DNA from: Rhizophagus irregularis
Taxonomy: Eukaryota; Glomeromycota; Glomeromycetes; Glomerales; Glomeraceae
Assembly: GCF_026210795.1 (NCBI RefSeq)
Contig: NC_089451.1
Span: forward strand, 3,580,001-3,644,000
Length of the DNA stretch: 64,000 nucleotides
Reading direction: 5' to 3'
Part shown: positions 11,906-24,605 of the stretch, piece after piece
Layout of the letters: every line of letters begins with the position of its first letter
How positions within the stretch are numbered: the first letter of the stretch is position 1
Program-made: the position numbers and the translations under genes
Notes under the pieces: model-generated
The model's database searches: none
Told to the model about the DNA's origin: nothing
The model's input: only the letters and a program-made list of their open reading frames with translations

Positions 11906-13227
11906 AGGTCACCCCCAGGCCTAAGGTAAAAATCATATATAAAATTCTTTGCAAATCCTACTATAAAAAGAAATTTTATATTATATTATTATAGTTTTTT
12001 TCTTTTTAACTAATTAACTAATAGAATTTTAAAAAAAAGTAAAGTAAAAATCATTAATAAAGAGTCAATTTTCTATAGTGACCTTTATTATAAGTAAGCG
12101 AAATCCTATATGATTCTATTAAAATAAAAATTCTATAAACTCAAAATATTGCAAAAATCTGACATAAGTGTTAGAATATTTTACTTGGTCAAAGCTATAT
12201 AGGTTTAATATTATGATTAAATAATTACAAAAAAAATAACAGAGTGTTAAATTACAAATTGAATGTATTATTCATGATGAACAAAGATCATCAACAAAAA
12301 AAACCTTAATTGATAAAGAGAAAAGAATTATAACAATTTGCAATAATAAAAAAAACTGCAGAATTACACATAATCTTTATTGTAATTTCTAACTAATAAT
12401 TTAAATTTGGATATTAGTTATTTTTATATTACTTTTAATATTGCAAGTTAATTTTATTAATACTAATAAAATTGAATAAAAATATTTATAAAAAATTATA
12501 TTTTAATATATGTTTTGCAAATTTTAAGTGATTTGAAATAATTAATATTTTGTAAAAGTAATATAAAATTAAATAATTAAAAGTAAAATTTAACTTTACA
12601 TTGAATAGCAATACTGAATTTGAATATTAATTATTTGTTTTTGTAAAATATTAAGTGTCAGAATTTTGGACTGTTAGGATTTTATAAATGTCAGGATTTT
12701 CAATTTCAGAATTTTGACAGTTGGAATTATATAGTGTCAGGATTATAAATTTCAGGATTTAGGATAAGATCCAAAAAAATATTTTAGTTAGTTTAAAAAT
12801 CAAAGCTCTATTATATTTTTTATTAACTAATATATTGTAAATCAATTTGCTAAGAAAATATATTTTATGACAATCTGTTAAGAAAATATAAGTTTTATGA
12901 CTCATGCATTAAATAAGTAAATCAAAAGTTTATCATCCTATAAAAAGTATTTATATTTAAAATATAATTAAAAACTTTTTAAAATATATTTAAAATATAC
13001 TTAAAATATATTTAATTTAAAAATTGCGAAATACTTATAATATACTTAAAATGTATTTAAAATTATCTTAAAATATATTTCGAATATATTTAATTTTTGC
13101 CCAAATACTTAAAATATACTTAAATTATATTTAAATTAAAATTTAAGTATATTATAGATATATTTTTTACATACTTAAAATATTCTTATAATATATTTTA
13201 TAATATATTTTAAGTATATTTTAAGTA
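11906..13227. other. AT-rich region with short simple repeats
   Basis: Two repeat patches stand out. At 12655-12770 the tract TCAGGATTT or close variants recurs about six times. At 12950-13224 decamers of the type TTAAAATATA alternate, first in one orientation and then in the other, giving a loose palindrome of more than 250 bases. No gene was seen. The last three bases, GTA at 13225-13227, are the left target duplication of element 1. Confidence 0.5.
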
Positions 13228-13254
13228 CACTAGTCGAAATAGGAATATTCGACC
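13228..13254 (+). repeat. Left terminal inverted repeat of element 1
   Basis: Begins CACTAGTCGAAATAGG and pairs with 22019-22045 with three mismatches in 27 bases. Preceded by the GTA target duplication. Confidence 0.9.
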
Positions 13255-13584
13255 TCTAAAAAATTCAGCCTAAATTCGGCCAATTTTAAAAAAAATTGAC
13301 CTAAATTAGTAATGATATACAATTCAATCTATATTCGACTCTGATTTGATCCTGCAGAATAATGGTCGAAATGCGTATAATAAAATTAAACTATATTCAA
13401 CCTAACAGAATAATGGTCAAATATAAAAAATAATGGCCGAATTGCATGCTTTTTTTATTCACTTTTCTAGATAAAATAGCGGTTATACTATATTAATAAT
13501 ATTAAATATAATAAAAAAATAATTTGTTAAAAAATGTTTTGAAATTCGAATTGGTGTAAATACCAGTTCGAATGTTATATTAAA

Positions 13585-16500
13585 TCAACGCAAATGGAAC
13601 TTTCTATTTATAGGAATAACGGCTAAATATTCCCTGGCATTAGATTGATCCGATTTTTTGTATTTTACAGGTATAAACTGACCTAAAATGTTGTGTATCA
13701 GGATTATATTGTCTCTACTGCTTGGGTAGAAACTATCTTCCCATAATTCGACGTTGCAAGTTTCGACATCATCGTCAATACTGAAATGGAATCGAGATGT
13801 CAAATTTGCCAGTTTGTACCATTTGATGTAAGCCAATTTGTGTGTCAAATTACGGGAAGATAAATGAACGCTATGTTCAAAAAAAAATTGGATTTGACCT
13901 GGGTAAGTATCAACGCTATTCCCATCACGATTAATAAATTTAGCTAAGACGAATGAGCTCTTAATATGTCGTGTTGCAGCAGATCCAAAAGTTTCTGCAC
14001 AGATTTGACATCTTCCATATCGATTCGCTCTGTTGATAATGATCGTTAAATTGGGTAAATTTTCCGTGAACGGTTTTCTGAATATAGAATCTACATATGT
14101 ATCCTCGTAATATTCGATAAGTAAATCGTAGATTTGTTTCTCAAGATGAATATCTTTGGATTGCGGTGCTAAAAATTTATCCGGAAATTCCTCACAACCA
14201 GTAATTGGTGACTCTGATATATTTCTAAAATTCATCAAAAATCGATACATTTCATCTGTTGGAAATTCAGAAAGAGAACCGACAGAAGGTCATTTATCGA
14301 GTAATTTGAGTCCTATTACTTCTGAACTTGAACTATTAATAATATCATTTATTTGCGCTTCGGTCATCAATCGACGCATTAGTTCAAGTTCGATTTGGCG
14401 GGCTATTAGGCAAAGATCCTAATAAATAATTTATTATTAATCTTTGCTAAATGAAATAATATAATTCGAAAAATCAACACAATTAAATTTGAATTACCTA
14501 ATAAGCCATTCATTCGTTCAAAGCTAAAGCACCAGAACGAATACAGAGGTCCGTAATCGTAAGAGCACTCGCATAGATGTAATGATAGGTGGAGGTTTGG
14601 CGTTATTTTTTCTTCGCCATAGCATTCTTTGATCAATTTAATTATCTTTATCAAAAGTTTATGGGCTTCTTTCATATCGTTAATCTCCACAATTCGTCTA
14701 ACCAAAATCGTACAAACTCTTACGAAATACGTAAGAATTTTGCGATCTTTACCCGGAAGATGATTCCATAAAGCAACAGTGGCATATATTAGGAAAAAGT
14801 TGCGCCATTGGTCAGCGGTAAAGTTAGAAAACCCTTCACCACAATGGATTTTACCAGGAATTCGTCCCAAATCTGATGGTACTTTAAATTCGTCCATTTT
14901 CTTTTGAATTGATTGAAGATCTTTTTCTGTTAATACACCTTCGTCAATCCATATTCGTTTTGTTATCCATTTAGCGATTCCTAGAAAAAGGCAATGCATC
15001 AGATCTACAACAACAAAACGAATCGGATCAAAATATGGCAGTCTTAATATTTCAGACCACCTTACGCCATTCTTTTTGACGAATCTCTCTCTTTCTGCGT
15101 TAGATTTGCATCGTCGCCATTCTAAAGCCTTTTGACAATGCTCGACTGGATCTTTCATGATAAACCAGTCGCTCATATCCGCCATACCACCAAAATTGCG
15201 ATTATTGACCCTTTTTTCACATCGATGGCATGATGCAAGGGCAGAGATGTGCCCGCATAATTTTCGAACTCCAGGAATATCGCATGAAGCAATTATTAAT
15301 ACTGCTCGAATATCTTTGCCATTTGGACATTCATAAGTGCGATTAAGAATCACGCCTTCCCAAAGTGATTCTAATTCCGTGATTATTGGTGAAAGGTAAT
15401 GATTTACTCTATGTAATTTAACCTCATTGGACCCCGGTAATATGCTGAGTATAAGCATATTTTCAGGCTTAAATCAAACATCCCGAGGTAGATTACATAT
15501 TATTGCGTATATTACACCTGTACTGTAAATCGTTCCTTCATACGGCTGGAACCAATCCAAATTTATCATTAATCCTAGATGAGTATCAGCCTTGTCCGGT
15601 CGGAAAAAGTTATTTGACCCTTGTTCGTTTGATTCCTTAAGATTTTGCCAAATTTGCCCGTCATATATGTCTGATAAAACATTATCAATTACTGAACGAC
15701 GAGTCTAATGCCGCAATAATTCTTCAAATCCTGGTCGCTTGAACATACTAGAAAGCTGCTGTTGTATACTCGAGACTGGATAAATTAATTCAGGAACAAT
15801 TGATATACTATTATTTAAAGAAATTTTCTTTCCTAAAGGAGTTTGACATTGCTTTAATCTCTTTGTGGCCGAATTTGGAAATTCGACATAGCTGCATTTC
15901 ATAATAGTATTATCATCATTTGATATTATATCCTCTTTTTTGTATAATTTGTGGCATTTTTGGCAAGCTGCAAATTGCGTAAATCGATCGATAAGTCCTA
16001 ACGCTTTTCTTAACATATATAATGAATTTGGAAATGATTCGGGATTGATATTTTTACACACTTTCAATATTATTTTAATAAATTGTATTAATTCTTCAAT
16101 TGCGGTATTTGGTATGTTATGACTCGACCTGAACTTCATAATCCATATCAAAATCCCCCTTAATTAGTTCATCTGTTGGTAATTCTGAAATATTCGGTGT
16201 GTCTGAAATATCTGGTATGTCGAACATAGGATGAGAATAATTCTCAAAATTACTTGAAAATTCGTTATCATCATTATTAGGAGAATCTTCTTGTGCCGAA
16301 GATTCACTAGTGTAGATATCATCCGTGTCATATTCAGTTGATTCAGCGACTTGCTCAACTTCAGTAATATGACGAAGTGTGCCTGTTTTTGACCTTTTTT
16401 TACGTGGAAGAAATACATATTGTTGTTCCTCATACGTATCATTATCAGAATATGTATCAATAGATATTGTCGTATCTTGTGGTTCTACTAACGGTATTGT

Positions 16501-17001
16501 CGTATCTTATGGTTCTACTAATGGTATTGTCGTATCTTGTGGTTCTACTAACGGTATTGTCGTATCTTGTGGTTCTACTAACGATATTATCGTATCTTGT
16601 GGTTCTTCTAACGATATTGTCGAATCAATCAGTTCTACTAACTCTTGAGACGTTGGAGCCTTATCGGAATTTAATGATTCTAAAGAATTCGTTTGCTCGT
16701 GTCTCTCCTTTGTGTGCGGATCAATCATTTTCCCATTACAATTGCTGCAATAGCACGGAACTTTTGATTTTAGTTTTCTGGTCGTAAATTCGGCATAAGT
16801 TCATTCAGAGGTTGAAGAACTCGGATTATTATATTCGTCCAAGATATTAGCAGCAATGCGTTTTCTTCTCCCTTTATTCATTTTTTGATAAAAGTCAGAT
16901 ATGATAAAGTTGTAATATGTTTTTACGTTGTCACCCCCGTCTGCCACCCGGCGGTAAACAAGCTTCCCTGCTTTAATGTATATTCGTTCTTTACGAAACA
17001 T
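13585..17001 (-). pseudogene. tnp2-type (Plavaka/CMC) transposase gene of element 1, broken
   Basis: The coding blocks are 14498 up to about 17001 and 13585-14418, separated by a GT-AG intron at 14419-14497. In protein order I see a Cys-rich N-terminal motif (CYCSNCNGK, with a downstream His), a run of repeats with the core VEPQDTT, an acidic linker, a CxxC pair (ACQKCHK), and the transposase core. The core includes CDIPGVRKLCG, ASCHRCEK, the DLMHCLFLGIAKWI block and the NLHLSLHLCEC...YSFWCFSFERMNGLLG block. The family catalyses cut-and-paste DNA transposition in the nucleus. Premature stops occur after PSSSTSE (TGA), within a VEP repeat (TAA), after EELLRH (TAG), after LPRDV (TGA) and after LKLLDK (TGA). 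There is also a frameshift just after the intron. The start is uncertain: ATG at 16999-17001 or a later in-frame ATG. Confidence 0.88.
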
Positions 17002-17576
17002 TAATATTCTTGCTTGGTTTAGTTTTATTACTACTTAACTTTCAAATTGCGATAGCTCTCGCCACGATATTTCATCCATTATCTTCTTTCAAAATACGAT
17101 AGTTCTCTTTACAAAAGTTTATATTTTATTCATTTCATAATTCTTGTTATGACACTAAATTCACCATGAATTTGTCCAATTAAAATTAATTAAGCGAACA
17201 TTACAGTAAAGTTTAGGGCGAACCTATTACCTTTAAAATAACATTACGCTTTACTAATAATTAATTAAACAAAATTACTTTTTCATCATAAGAAAATAGT
17301 AACAAAAACAATCGAAACAATTAATTTTCATATAAAGGGTATTTTATTTATTCTTCATAAAATTCACAATTAACTAATTTACTTAAAGTTTTACATCGTA
17401 TCTGACGACTGTGGAATTCACCTTCCATTCCGCTCCTATTTAAACCAACTTTCTTATTCTTTCTTTTCTTACTTCTTATTTCTTTCTAATATTTTATGTT
17501 ATGTTTTCCCTTTTATGTGCTATCTTATATGCTATTTATATATTATCTTTTCTAATATATTATACTATTTTAATAC

Positions 17577-17862
17577 GCTATCTTTTCTTCAAAATAATCT
17601 TTCAAATATTATGTCATAAAGATATAATCCATCTTTTGCACTGTGCTATCTTTTCTTTAAAATAAAATAATCTTTCAAATATTATATCGTAAAGATCCAT
17701 CTTTTGTGGCTGCGCTATCTTTTCTTTAAAATAAAATAATCTTTCAAATATTATATCGTAAAGATCCATCTTTTGTGGCTGCGCTATCTTTTCTTTAAAA
17801 TAAAATAATCTTTCAAATATTATATCGTAAAGATCCATCTTTTGTGGCTGTGCTATCTTTTC
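17577..17862. repeat. 69-bp tandem repeat, about four copies
   Basis: The unit contains ATCTTTCAAATATTATATCG and TCCATCTTTTGTGGCTG. Three copies are nearly identical and the first is diverged. Because 69 is divisible by three, the array gives an open frame with a 23-residue repeat on the minus strand; I regard that as fortuitous. Confidence 0.85.
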
Positions 17863-18469
17863 TACTGCGTCTCGTCAGCTATTCTTCTACTGCGGCTGCA
17901 GTTCATCAATATTTTACATGTTCCTATTTTTTTGTTCCTTTAATTCGCTATCCTTCCTTTTTATATGATTTATCATTTGTGGCTTATGATTACTCCTCCT
18001 AATTGTTCCTATTGTTGAACTTGATAAACTGGTTGCTAAACCACATCGATCGACTCCCTACTTGATCTATTGGTTCTCCGTTAATCATTTAATAAACATT
18101 ACGTCATGTAGATCATTCCTTCTCCTAAAAGTTTATCCTTTCCGGTCAATTTTATCCAATCATGTGACTTTCTATCGTTTGATCTTCTATTCCATATTAT
18201 TCCTCCATATTATGCGATTACTCCAGTATTTATGGCCACAACGTTGAATAAAATTGTAATTATTAATATCAAATTTTTAGTGATGTCGAATTTTTAGTAA
18301 TATTGTGATTTTTTATATTCCGTTTTTAAAGTGATATTGATGGTATAATTAAAAAAACTATACGAAAATTGGACGAAATAGACAAAAAATTGAACGAAAA
18401 TTGAATAAGTATAGGAATTTAAAAATAAAACATACGTATCACCATACTATTTAATTTGATTTAACAGTT

Positions 18470-18680
18470 TCATTAATTGAAAGTCTAATTTGATGCGAAA
18501 GTTTAAGTCTGATTGATGAAAAAGTTTAAGTCTGATTTGATCTGTTTAATTAATTGAAAGTCTAATTTGATGCGAAAGTTTAAGTGTAATTGATCGTTGA
18601 TTGTTGAGAGTCTAATTTGATACAAATGTTTAAGTATAATTGATCGTTAATTGTTGAGAGTCTAATTTGATAGTAAAAAA
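18470..18680. repeat. Short imperfect tandem repeats upstream of the accessory gene
   Basis: The words AGTCTAATTTGATGC and AAGTTTAAGT(C/G)T alternate three to four times with spacings of roughly 30-70 bases, ending about 75 bases before the ATG at 18757. Position suggests promoter or 5' leader repeats. Confidence 0.6.
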
Positions 18681-18756
18681 TAGATATAAAAGGTGGACCA
18701 ATTTCCTCGTCCGTACAAAAAATCTCTTTCTTTTTTTTTTGAAAAAAAAACCAATA

Positions 18757-21523
18757 ATGACTCGTAAGAAACCATCGAAACCAAATACTTCTCCACCAAA
18801 TATTGCTGAGTCGTCAACACCAGCACCACAAAATATTGCCACTTCGTCAACACCAATACCTCCAAATATTGCCACTTCAACACCGGCATCACGATCGTTA
18901 GCATCAGCATCACGAAATATTGCCACTTCGTCAACATCAACACCACAAAATATTGCTTCTTCAACAGCAACACCTCCAAATATTGCCACTTCGTCAACAC
19001 CAACACCTTCAAATATTGCCACTTCAACACCGGCATCACGATCGTCAGCATCAGCATCACGAAATATTGCCACTTCAACACTGGCATCACTATCGTCAAC
19101 ATCAGCATCACGAAATATTACCACTTCGTCAACACTAACACCACAAAATATTGCTTCTTCAACAGCAACAGCTCCAAATATTGCCACTTCGTCAACACCA
19201 ACACCTCCAAATATTGCCACTTCAACACCGGCATCACGATCGTCAGCATCAGCATCACGAAATATTACTTCTTCAACACGTAATATTACCACTTCGTCAA
19301 CACTATCGACACGTAATATTACTACTTCGTCAACACTAACACCACAAAATACTAATACTACAGTTTCTTCATCTCCCTTTAAACTCGTTATTCCGCCAGA
19401 TATTTCAGCCTCAATAGGTCGAACTCAATCTAAATCTCAACGAAATTTAACGGCTTCAGATATTATTAAAAAATATCCTAATATTAATGTACCAAAAAGT
19501 TATCGTTCACATCATGAAGAAGGAGCACCAAGAAGTGATCGACCAAGTAATGAAGAAGCGGGTAAATCGAATTTGTTATTTTTATATTTTGATATTTATT
19601 ATATTACATCTGTTTGTTACATATCCATCATGATATTAGACCAACTGAAACCTTATGTTTACTGAATAGCAATATTTAATAAGCATTAAAATTTTATATT
19701 TATTAAGCAATAAATGCTTAATATATTAAATAAGTACTAAATTTTAATATTTATTAACCATTTAATTTATTAAACATTTTATTAGTATTTTAAGTAAATA
19801 CTCAAATGCATTTTACCAATATACCTTATATTTTATAAGTGCTAATAATAAATATTAATAAATTACTTTAACCAACATCATGATGTCCTTATAATTTAAA
19901 ATAGGTAATTTTGAGTTAGGAAATTTAAAAAAAGAAACTCTTCGACTACAGAACGAATTAAAACAAGAAAAGTCCAAAGTAGCCGGAATGAAACGAAAAA
20001 TAGATAATTTAGAAGACCATGTTCGTAGGATCGAGGAGGAGAACTCCATGTTACGGGATTTTAATGAAATTTTTAGTAACGAATCGAATGAATTATGTGA
20101 AGAAAATAAAGCTCTCTGAGAAGAACTTCAACAATCCAAACAACTTCACATACCTCAAAAGATTATTAATCCTCCGCAGCAATATTCACCAAAACGTTCC
20201 AATAAAAGATTAAAATCGAGAGAGGAATCTCCTGATGAAGTTACCGCTACAGATGCAAGAGTAAGAATTTTACAAGACTATTTGCAGCCGAATTGTGTTA
20301 ATGTATATATACAGCTTTTATTATTTTATTATTTCCTCTTATTGTTTAGGCTGAAATGAAGAACCTCTTGAAAGGTCAAATACCCGAAGAATATCGGTTG
20401 GATTATGGTAAGACTTTCAGTGAACAGACAGTAAAGATATACGAAAAATTGATACCTGAATTAAAGAAGTTGATGAGTGGACATTATAATCCGTCGGTAA
20501 CCCAATTGTCAGACTGGTTACGATCGATGCACAAGCATAAAAGAGATAGACAACAGAAATGACAATCAGGCCAATTAGACAAAGTAGATCGAAAAATGCA
20601 CGTAAATGCGCGATTGTCCGAAGTGAGGAGTATTTTATTTTAATACACTTCTTTTTTTTTAGTCATTTGAAATTAATCTTTATATATTCGACAGAAAAAA
20701 AATAGACGAGTAAAGGCCACAATAAAATTATACGAAAGAAATGATGCCAACATACAGGAATTCGATAAAGATGAATTATTACCAATGCTCCTACAGAATG
20801 ATTGTCATTCGATTGAGCAATTGAATTCCGAAGACGAATCAAGACAGAAATTGCCTAATAACAAGTGGTTCCTGCATGTATACGATCAGAAATGGCGTTC
20901 GAACAAGGTATTAAAGTGATTATTGCTATTAACCTATTTTAATATTTATTCGATATATAAAGTTTATCTTTGTTTTAAATAGTTAAAATACCTATTACGA
21001 AACGTATTGGACCCTGAAGCAGAATATATTCAACACACAAAAAAGCAAAGAGAGAGAATTTATGATGATGACATGTATTTTACGTCTAGTGAACCTCTCA
21101 AGAATGCGCCCGAATGGGCGCTTGATAAAGCGAAAATGTACGAAACTGATGAAACTAACAAAACAAACGACGTTAGCAAATATGACGTGGCTGATGATAT
21201 GATTGATGATTTGATTCAATCTTACGAAGATTGTGAGCCAATGGAGTTGAATTTAACGGAGCCATATTCGGATTTCTTGTTAAATTCAGCGGAAATGAAT
21301 TCGATTAGACCCGAAGATTTGGATGAGATTGGTGAAAGTTCGACGACAGTAAGTTGAATTGTTTTTAATATTTTTACATCGCAAATATCGCTAATTAATT
21401 TTGTTTATATCATATTAGCAACAAAGAGCCGAAAGGAGTCGAAAAGGCAAAGAAAAAGCCACAAAAGAAGCAAAAGAAGACAAGGAAATTTATGAAATCT
21501 TTGAAACCGACGAATATTATTAG
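18757..21523 (+). pseudogene. Accessory gene (TnpA-like position) of element 1, six exons, two stops
   Basis: I do not recognise a named family. The exons are 18757-19561, 19905-20260, 20350-20622, 20695-20907, 20983-21348 and 21419-21523 (2118 bases), with GT-AG introns and consistent phases. Exon 1 encodes a basic start followed by a long Ser/Thr/Pro/Ala array built on NIATSSTPTPP and STPASRSSASASRN repeats. Exon 2 is a predicted coiled coil (leucine/charged heptads, about 19910-20130). Exon 3 contains GKTFSEQTVKIYEKLIPELK and SMHKHKRD. Exon 4 ends in DQKWRSNK, and exon 5 has NAPEWALDKAK followed by acidic sequence. In-frame TGA codons at 20117 and 20560 break it. The same exon order and motifs recur in element 2, which suggests a conserved partner of the tnp2 transposase, perhaps a DNA-binding or assembly factor. 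That role is inference. Confidence 0.75.
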
Positions 21524-22018
21524 TATATTTTATATTTCTTTTTTTTGGTTGGTTTATTGGGTTTATTTTTTATTATATGGTATTATTAGTATATTTTATA
21601 TTTCTTTTTTTGGCTTAATATGGTTGGTTTATTGGGGTTTATATATTATTATGTACATGGGTTGATTTATATAATTATATTACTATACGTCAATATATAT
21701 AAAATATAAAATAAACTGGTTTTATTTGCTTATACTATGCTTTATTATTCGTCCTTGAAAACTCTATTTATCAATAATATTCGGTTTACATATAGTAGTC
21801 GAATATGGTTTTTTTTTTTAGGGTCGAACAAATATGTAATAACGTCCTAATATAGGTCTAATTTTAGCCAAATATCCTTTCTGAATTTGAGTCTAATTTT
21901 AGCCAAATATCCTTTTCGAATTTGAGATGATTGGCACCCTAAATGCGCCTGAAAATTCGACCTTAATTTGACACAGGTTAGATCGTCATTCGACTTATAT
22001 TCGACCTGGTCAAATTTA

Positions 22019-22045
22019 GGTCGAATTGTCCTATTTCGACCAGTG
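22019..22045 (-). repeat. Right terminal inverted repeat of element 1
   Basis: Read on the minus strand it begins CACTGGTCGAAATAGG. Followed by the GTA target duplication at 22046-22048. The same CACTGGTCGAAAT start is found at 59795 (element 3). Confidence 0.9.
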
Positions 22046-22269
22046 GTATAATACTTTTTATAGGGCATATCTTTAAAAAATGAACTATTTTCTAACTTTT
22101 TTCATGCCTCTATTCATATTTGATATCTATTTTCATGAAATTTACAATTACTTCTATATTTTATTAATATCAATAGTTCATATTCTTTAAGTATCAAATG
22201 AACATTATCTAATGCAATTTCTAAATTTGAAACATCATCTTTCTCTGAATTAGAATAATTAGCCATTTC

Positions 22270-22812
22270 AGTTTCTACTTTTTATTGACAGCTGAATATG
22301 CTCTATTTCACAAATTAGCATCCAACTGACCTCTTAAATGTCTATTAAAATAGCTTATATAACCCCTATATAAAATCAGGATATTTTTTGTTTTTAGGTT
22401 GTTTAGTAAACTTTTTGTGAGAACAATGAGATTTTTGCTAATGGTTCTTTGTTGTTTCAAAAAATTGATGTTGCCTTTTAGATTTTTCAAGGATCCCATA
22501 TATTCATTAAAGTTTTCATTAAGAATGTTTTACTTGAGGTCTTTAAAAAGTACTTTATTCTTATCACATCTTTCTTTAAAGTATTTAGTGATGTTAGAGT
22601 CTTGTTGAATCGACCTATTCAAAGTTTTTATTGCTACAAAATTAAATAATAAATAATGAAAAGCCTATGATTTTGGTAAATAAGTAAAGTTGAAAATTTT
22701 ACCTACCTTTTAAGAGATTTTCTTGGTCTTTGTACTTCTTATCATCTCATATACATGCATTTCCAACCACCTTATCAGATCCAACTTGCACATAAGCATT
22801 AGCAACTTCCAT
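22270..22812 (-). pseudogene. Unidentified two-exon gene remnant, minus strand
   Basis: The first exon starts with ATG at 22810-22812 and runs to about 22706, with an in-frame TGA, ending at a GT donor. After a short intron with an AG acceptor near 22637, a second block reads through IKTLNRSIQQDSN and then a lysine-rich, helix-like stretch with LKNLKGNINFLKQQ down to about 22300. Stops (TAA, TGA) interrupt it. Composition suggests a coiled coil. It lies just right of element 1 and may be a host gene fragment or an older element. I cannot name it. Confidence 0.45.
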
Positions 22813-23380
22813 AATTATTAGAAAAATTTAAGAAGACTATTATTTTTATAAAGTTTGTAATAATGAAATTGATACATGCCAAAAAGAAAAAAAAACTTTG
22901 AGTGACTGATAGAGATAGACTCTAATACAGAAATTTGACAAAAATTCATAAGCATAAGCATAGTAAATTATCAGTACATGAAAAAAAATGATTAGATATT
23001 GATTCTCCAACGAATTCTCATTAAAAAATGTTACGTAATTTTTAGGTCGTACAAATGAGAACATTAAGTTGGTAGTGCAATACTCACAATTAGTAAATTA
23101 ACTTGTATTGATTACATTGTCATTTCCATAAAAAAAAAATTCTGGTATGAAATAGGCAAGTAGCCTAATACGTAAATCATAACATTTCCCCACACTTAGT
23201 CAAATACGGTTAAATGTACGATTGAAAAATTGCGTAATAGTTAATTCATTTTTTTAATAAATACTCCTTTAGTGATTAATTCTCATCATATTGATCATTA
23301 TCGGCTGATAAATTCTACTTTATCAAAACCACTTAAAGCGTCAATCAATGATGCTGTGCCCATAATACTTTTTCCAAACG
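22813..23380. other. AT-rich spacer, nothing recognised
   Basis: This short AT-rich stretch separates the minus-strand remnant from the SAM-domain pseudogene and should include the latter's old promoter. No element ends or open frames were found that I would defend. Confidence 0.4.
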
Positions 23381-24012
23381 ATGTCATCAGACAAAAAAAA
23401 ATCGAAAAAACAGAAAAAAAAGAAAAACACAGTTCCCAAGGACGTTCAAGCTATCAATGTTGGTATTTCTTCAAAAAGTATAGAAACATCGTTCCTCCCG
23501 TTCACAGGAAAAACATATATATTACGAGTATTGTTTTGTAAAGAAGCAACTCATGTTATTAACAAAATAGTTTCTATGGAGGATGTTGAACTTACTGACA
23601 TTGTTCCATCTTCGAAAGAAGACGTTCAAATTAGCAATGTTGGTCCATTTTCAGAAGAGGACTTTCAAACTATTAATGTTGGTATTTCTTTAAAAAGTAG
23701 AGAATTATCTACAGTAAAGCTTGTATATTACGAGTATTATTTTGTGAAGAAGCAACTCATGTTATCGACAAAATAGTTTCTATGGGGGATGTTGAACCTA
23801 CCGAAGTTGCTCCATCTTTGAAAGATGATGTTCAAATTAACAATGTTAGTACTTCTTCAAAAAATAAAGGAAAGTCCAAAAAAATAGCATCATCTCTTAA
23901 TGACAAATCAGTTTCTATGGAGGGTGTTGAATCTACCAAAGTTTCCCTAACTTCAAAAGATAGAGAAGCTTCTTCAACTACTCCAAGCGTTAACACAGGT
24001 TGAAAGCTGCCA

Positions 24013-24062
24013 AATCGGGGACCATCTAGGCTATCCTAAAAGGACCTAGATGGTCCCCGATT
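24013..24062. repeat. Subterminal hairpin of element 2, 18-bp perfect arms
   Basis: Bases 24013-24030 (AATCGGGGACCATCTAGG) are exactly complementary to 24045-24062, with a 14-base loop. It starts inside the left terminal repeat, only 19 bases from the element tip. A matching hairpin was not seen at the right end. Confidence 0.9.
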
Positions 24063-24605
24063 TTTTTTATTTATTTTTGCAGGGTACCCGATTGGTAACT
24101 ATAAAATGGCCCCAATCATGCAGGGTAAGGTTATCAATAGGGTACCTATTCGTTCGCAACTGGATATCAATAGGATTGACCTTATTGTTATCCAGTTTTT
24201 TTTATTTACTTGTTAGATTAACCTATTGTTATCCATTTTTCTTATTTAGAAGCTTACTGATTGATGTCATTTTGGTTAATTGTATCAATATATACACATA
24301 ATTTATTAAAAAGTAATCAATAGGCTATGTCTGATTGTAAAAAAAATCAAAATATAGAATCAATACATGCTTTCGATTGATTCCAAATTGCTACTTAATT
24401 TATCAATTTATTATATCAGATTTATATTACACGCAATTAATTAATTTCAATTTATTATATATTTAGATGTAAAATTAGCAGAATGTAATATTAATACTAC
24501 TAGTCTAAAATATTCTATATGACTAATATATTATGATAGTTAATTAAATTTTATATAAGAATTTTAATAAGAATTTTATTTGACATTATGGATCCCTTCA
24601 ACCGA
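24063..24605. other. Left subterminal region of element 2
   Basis: The first 180 bases contain GGGTACC and ATCAATAGG words in both orientations, probably binding sites for the element's own proteins. The rest is AT-rich and probably holds the 3' end of the accessory transcript. No coding sequence was found. Confidence 0.5.

Larger units (their letters stand above)
17002..18756. promoter_or_regulatory. Spacer between the two divergent genes of element 1
   Basis: This stretch separates two genes that point away from each other, so both promoters should lie here. It holds two tandem-repeat blocks (17577-17862 and about 18470-18680) and otherwise AT-rich DNA. Element 2 also has tandem repeats in the matching place, although of different sequence. 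Its role as a bidirectional promoter is inferred from layout alone. Confidence 0.5.
13228..22045. mobile_element. CACTA-like (CMC/EnSpm) transposon, element 1, 8.8 kb, both ends present
   Basis: The left end reads CACTAGTCGAAATAGGA and the right end is the inverted CACTGGTCGAAATAGGA; 24 of the outer 27 bases match. The trinucleotide GTA flanks the element on both sides (13225-13227 and 22046-22048), the 3-bp target duplication typical of the superfamily. Subterminal regions are rich in TCGACC/GGTCGA words, as expected for transposase binding sites. Inside are a minus-strand tnp2 transposase gene (13585-17001) and a plus-strand accessory gene (18757-21523), transcribed away from a shared repeat-rich spacer. 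Both genes contain stops, so this copy is not autonomous now, but ends and overall layout are complete. Confidence 0.92.

Noticed and set aside
17614-17838. 74-residue protein with a perfect 23-residue repeat
   Set aside because: The 69-bp tandem repeat produces it; it lies in the spacer between divergent genes with no supporting homolog or splice context.
18630-19292. Long minus-strand frame with Asp/Val/Ala repeats
   Set aside because: It is the antisense of the Ser/Thr/Pro/Ala repeat exon of the element 1 accessory gene; a repeat of codon-multiple length opens all frames. The plus strand has splice sites and downstream homology.
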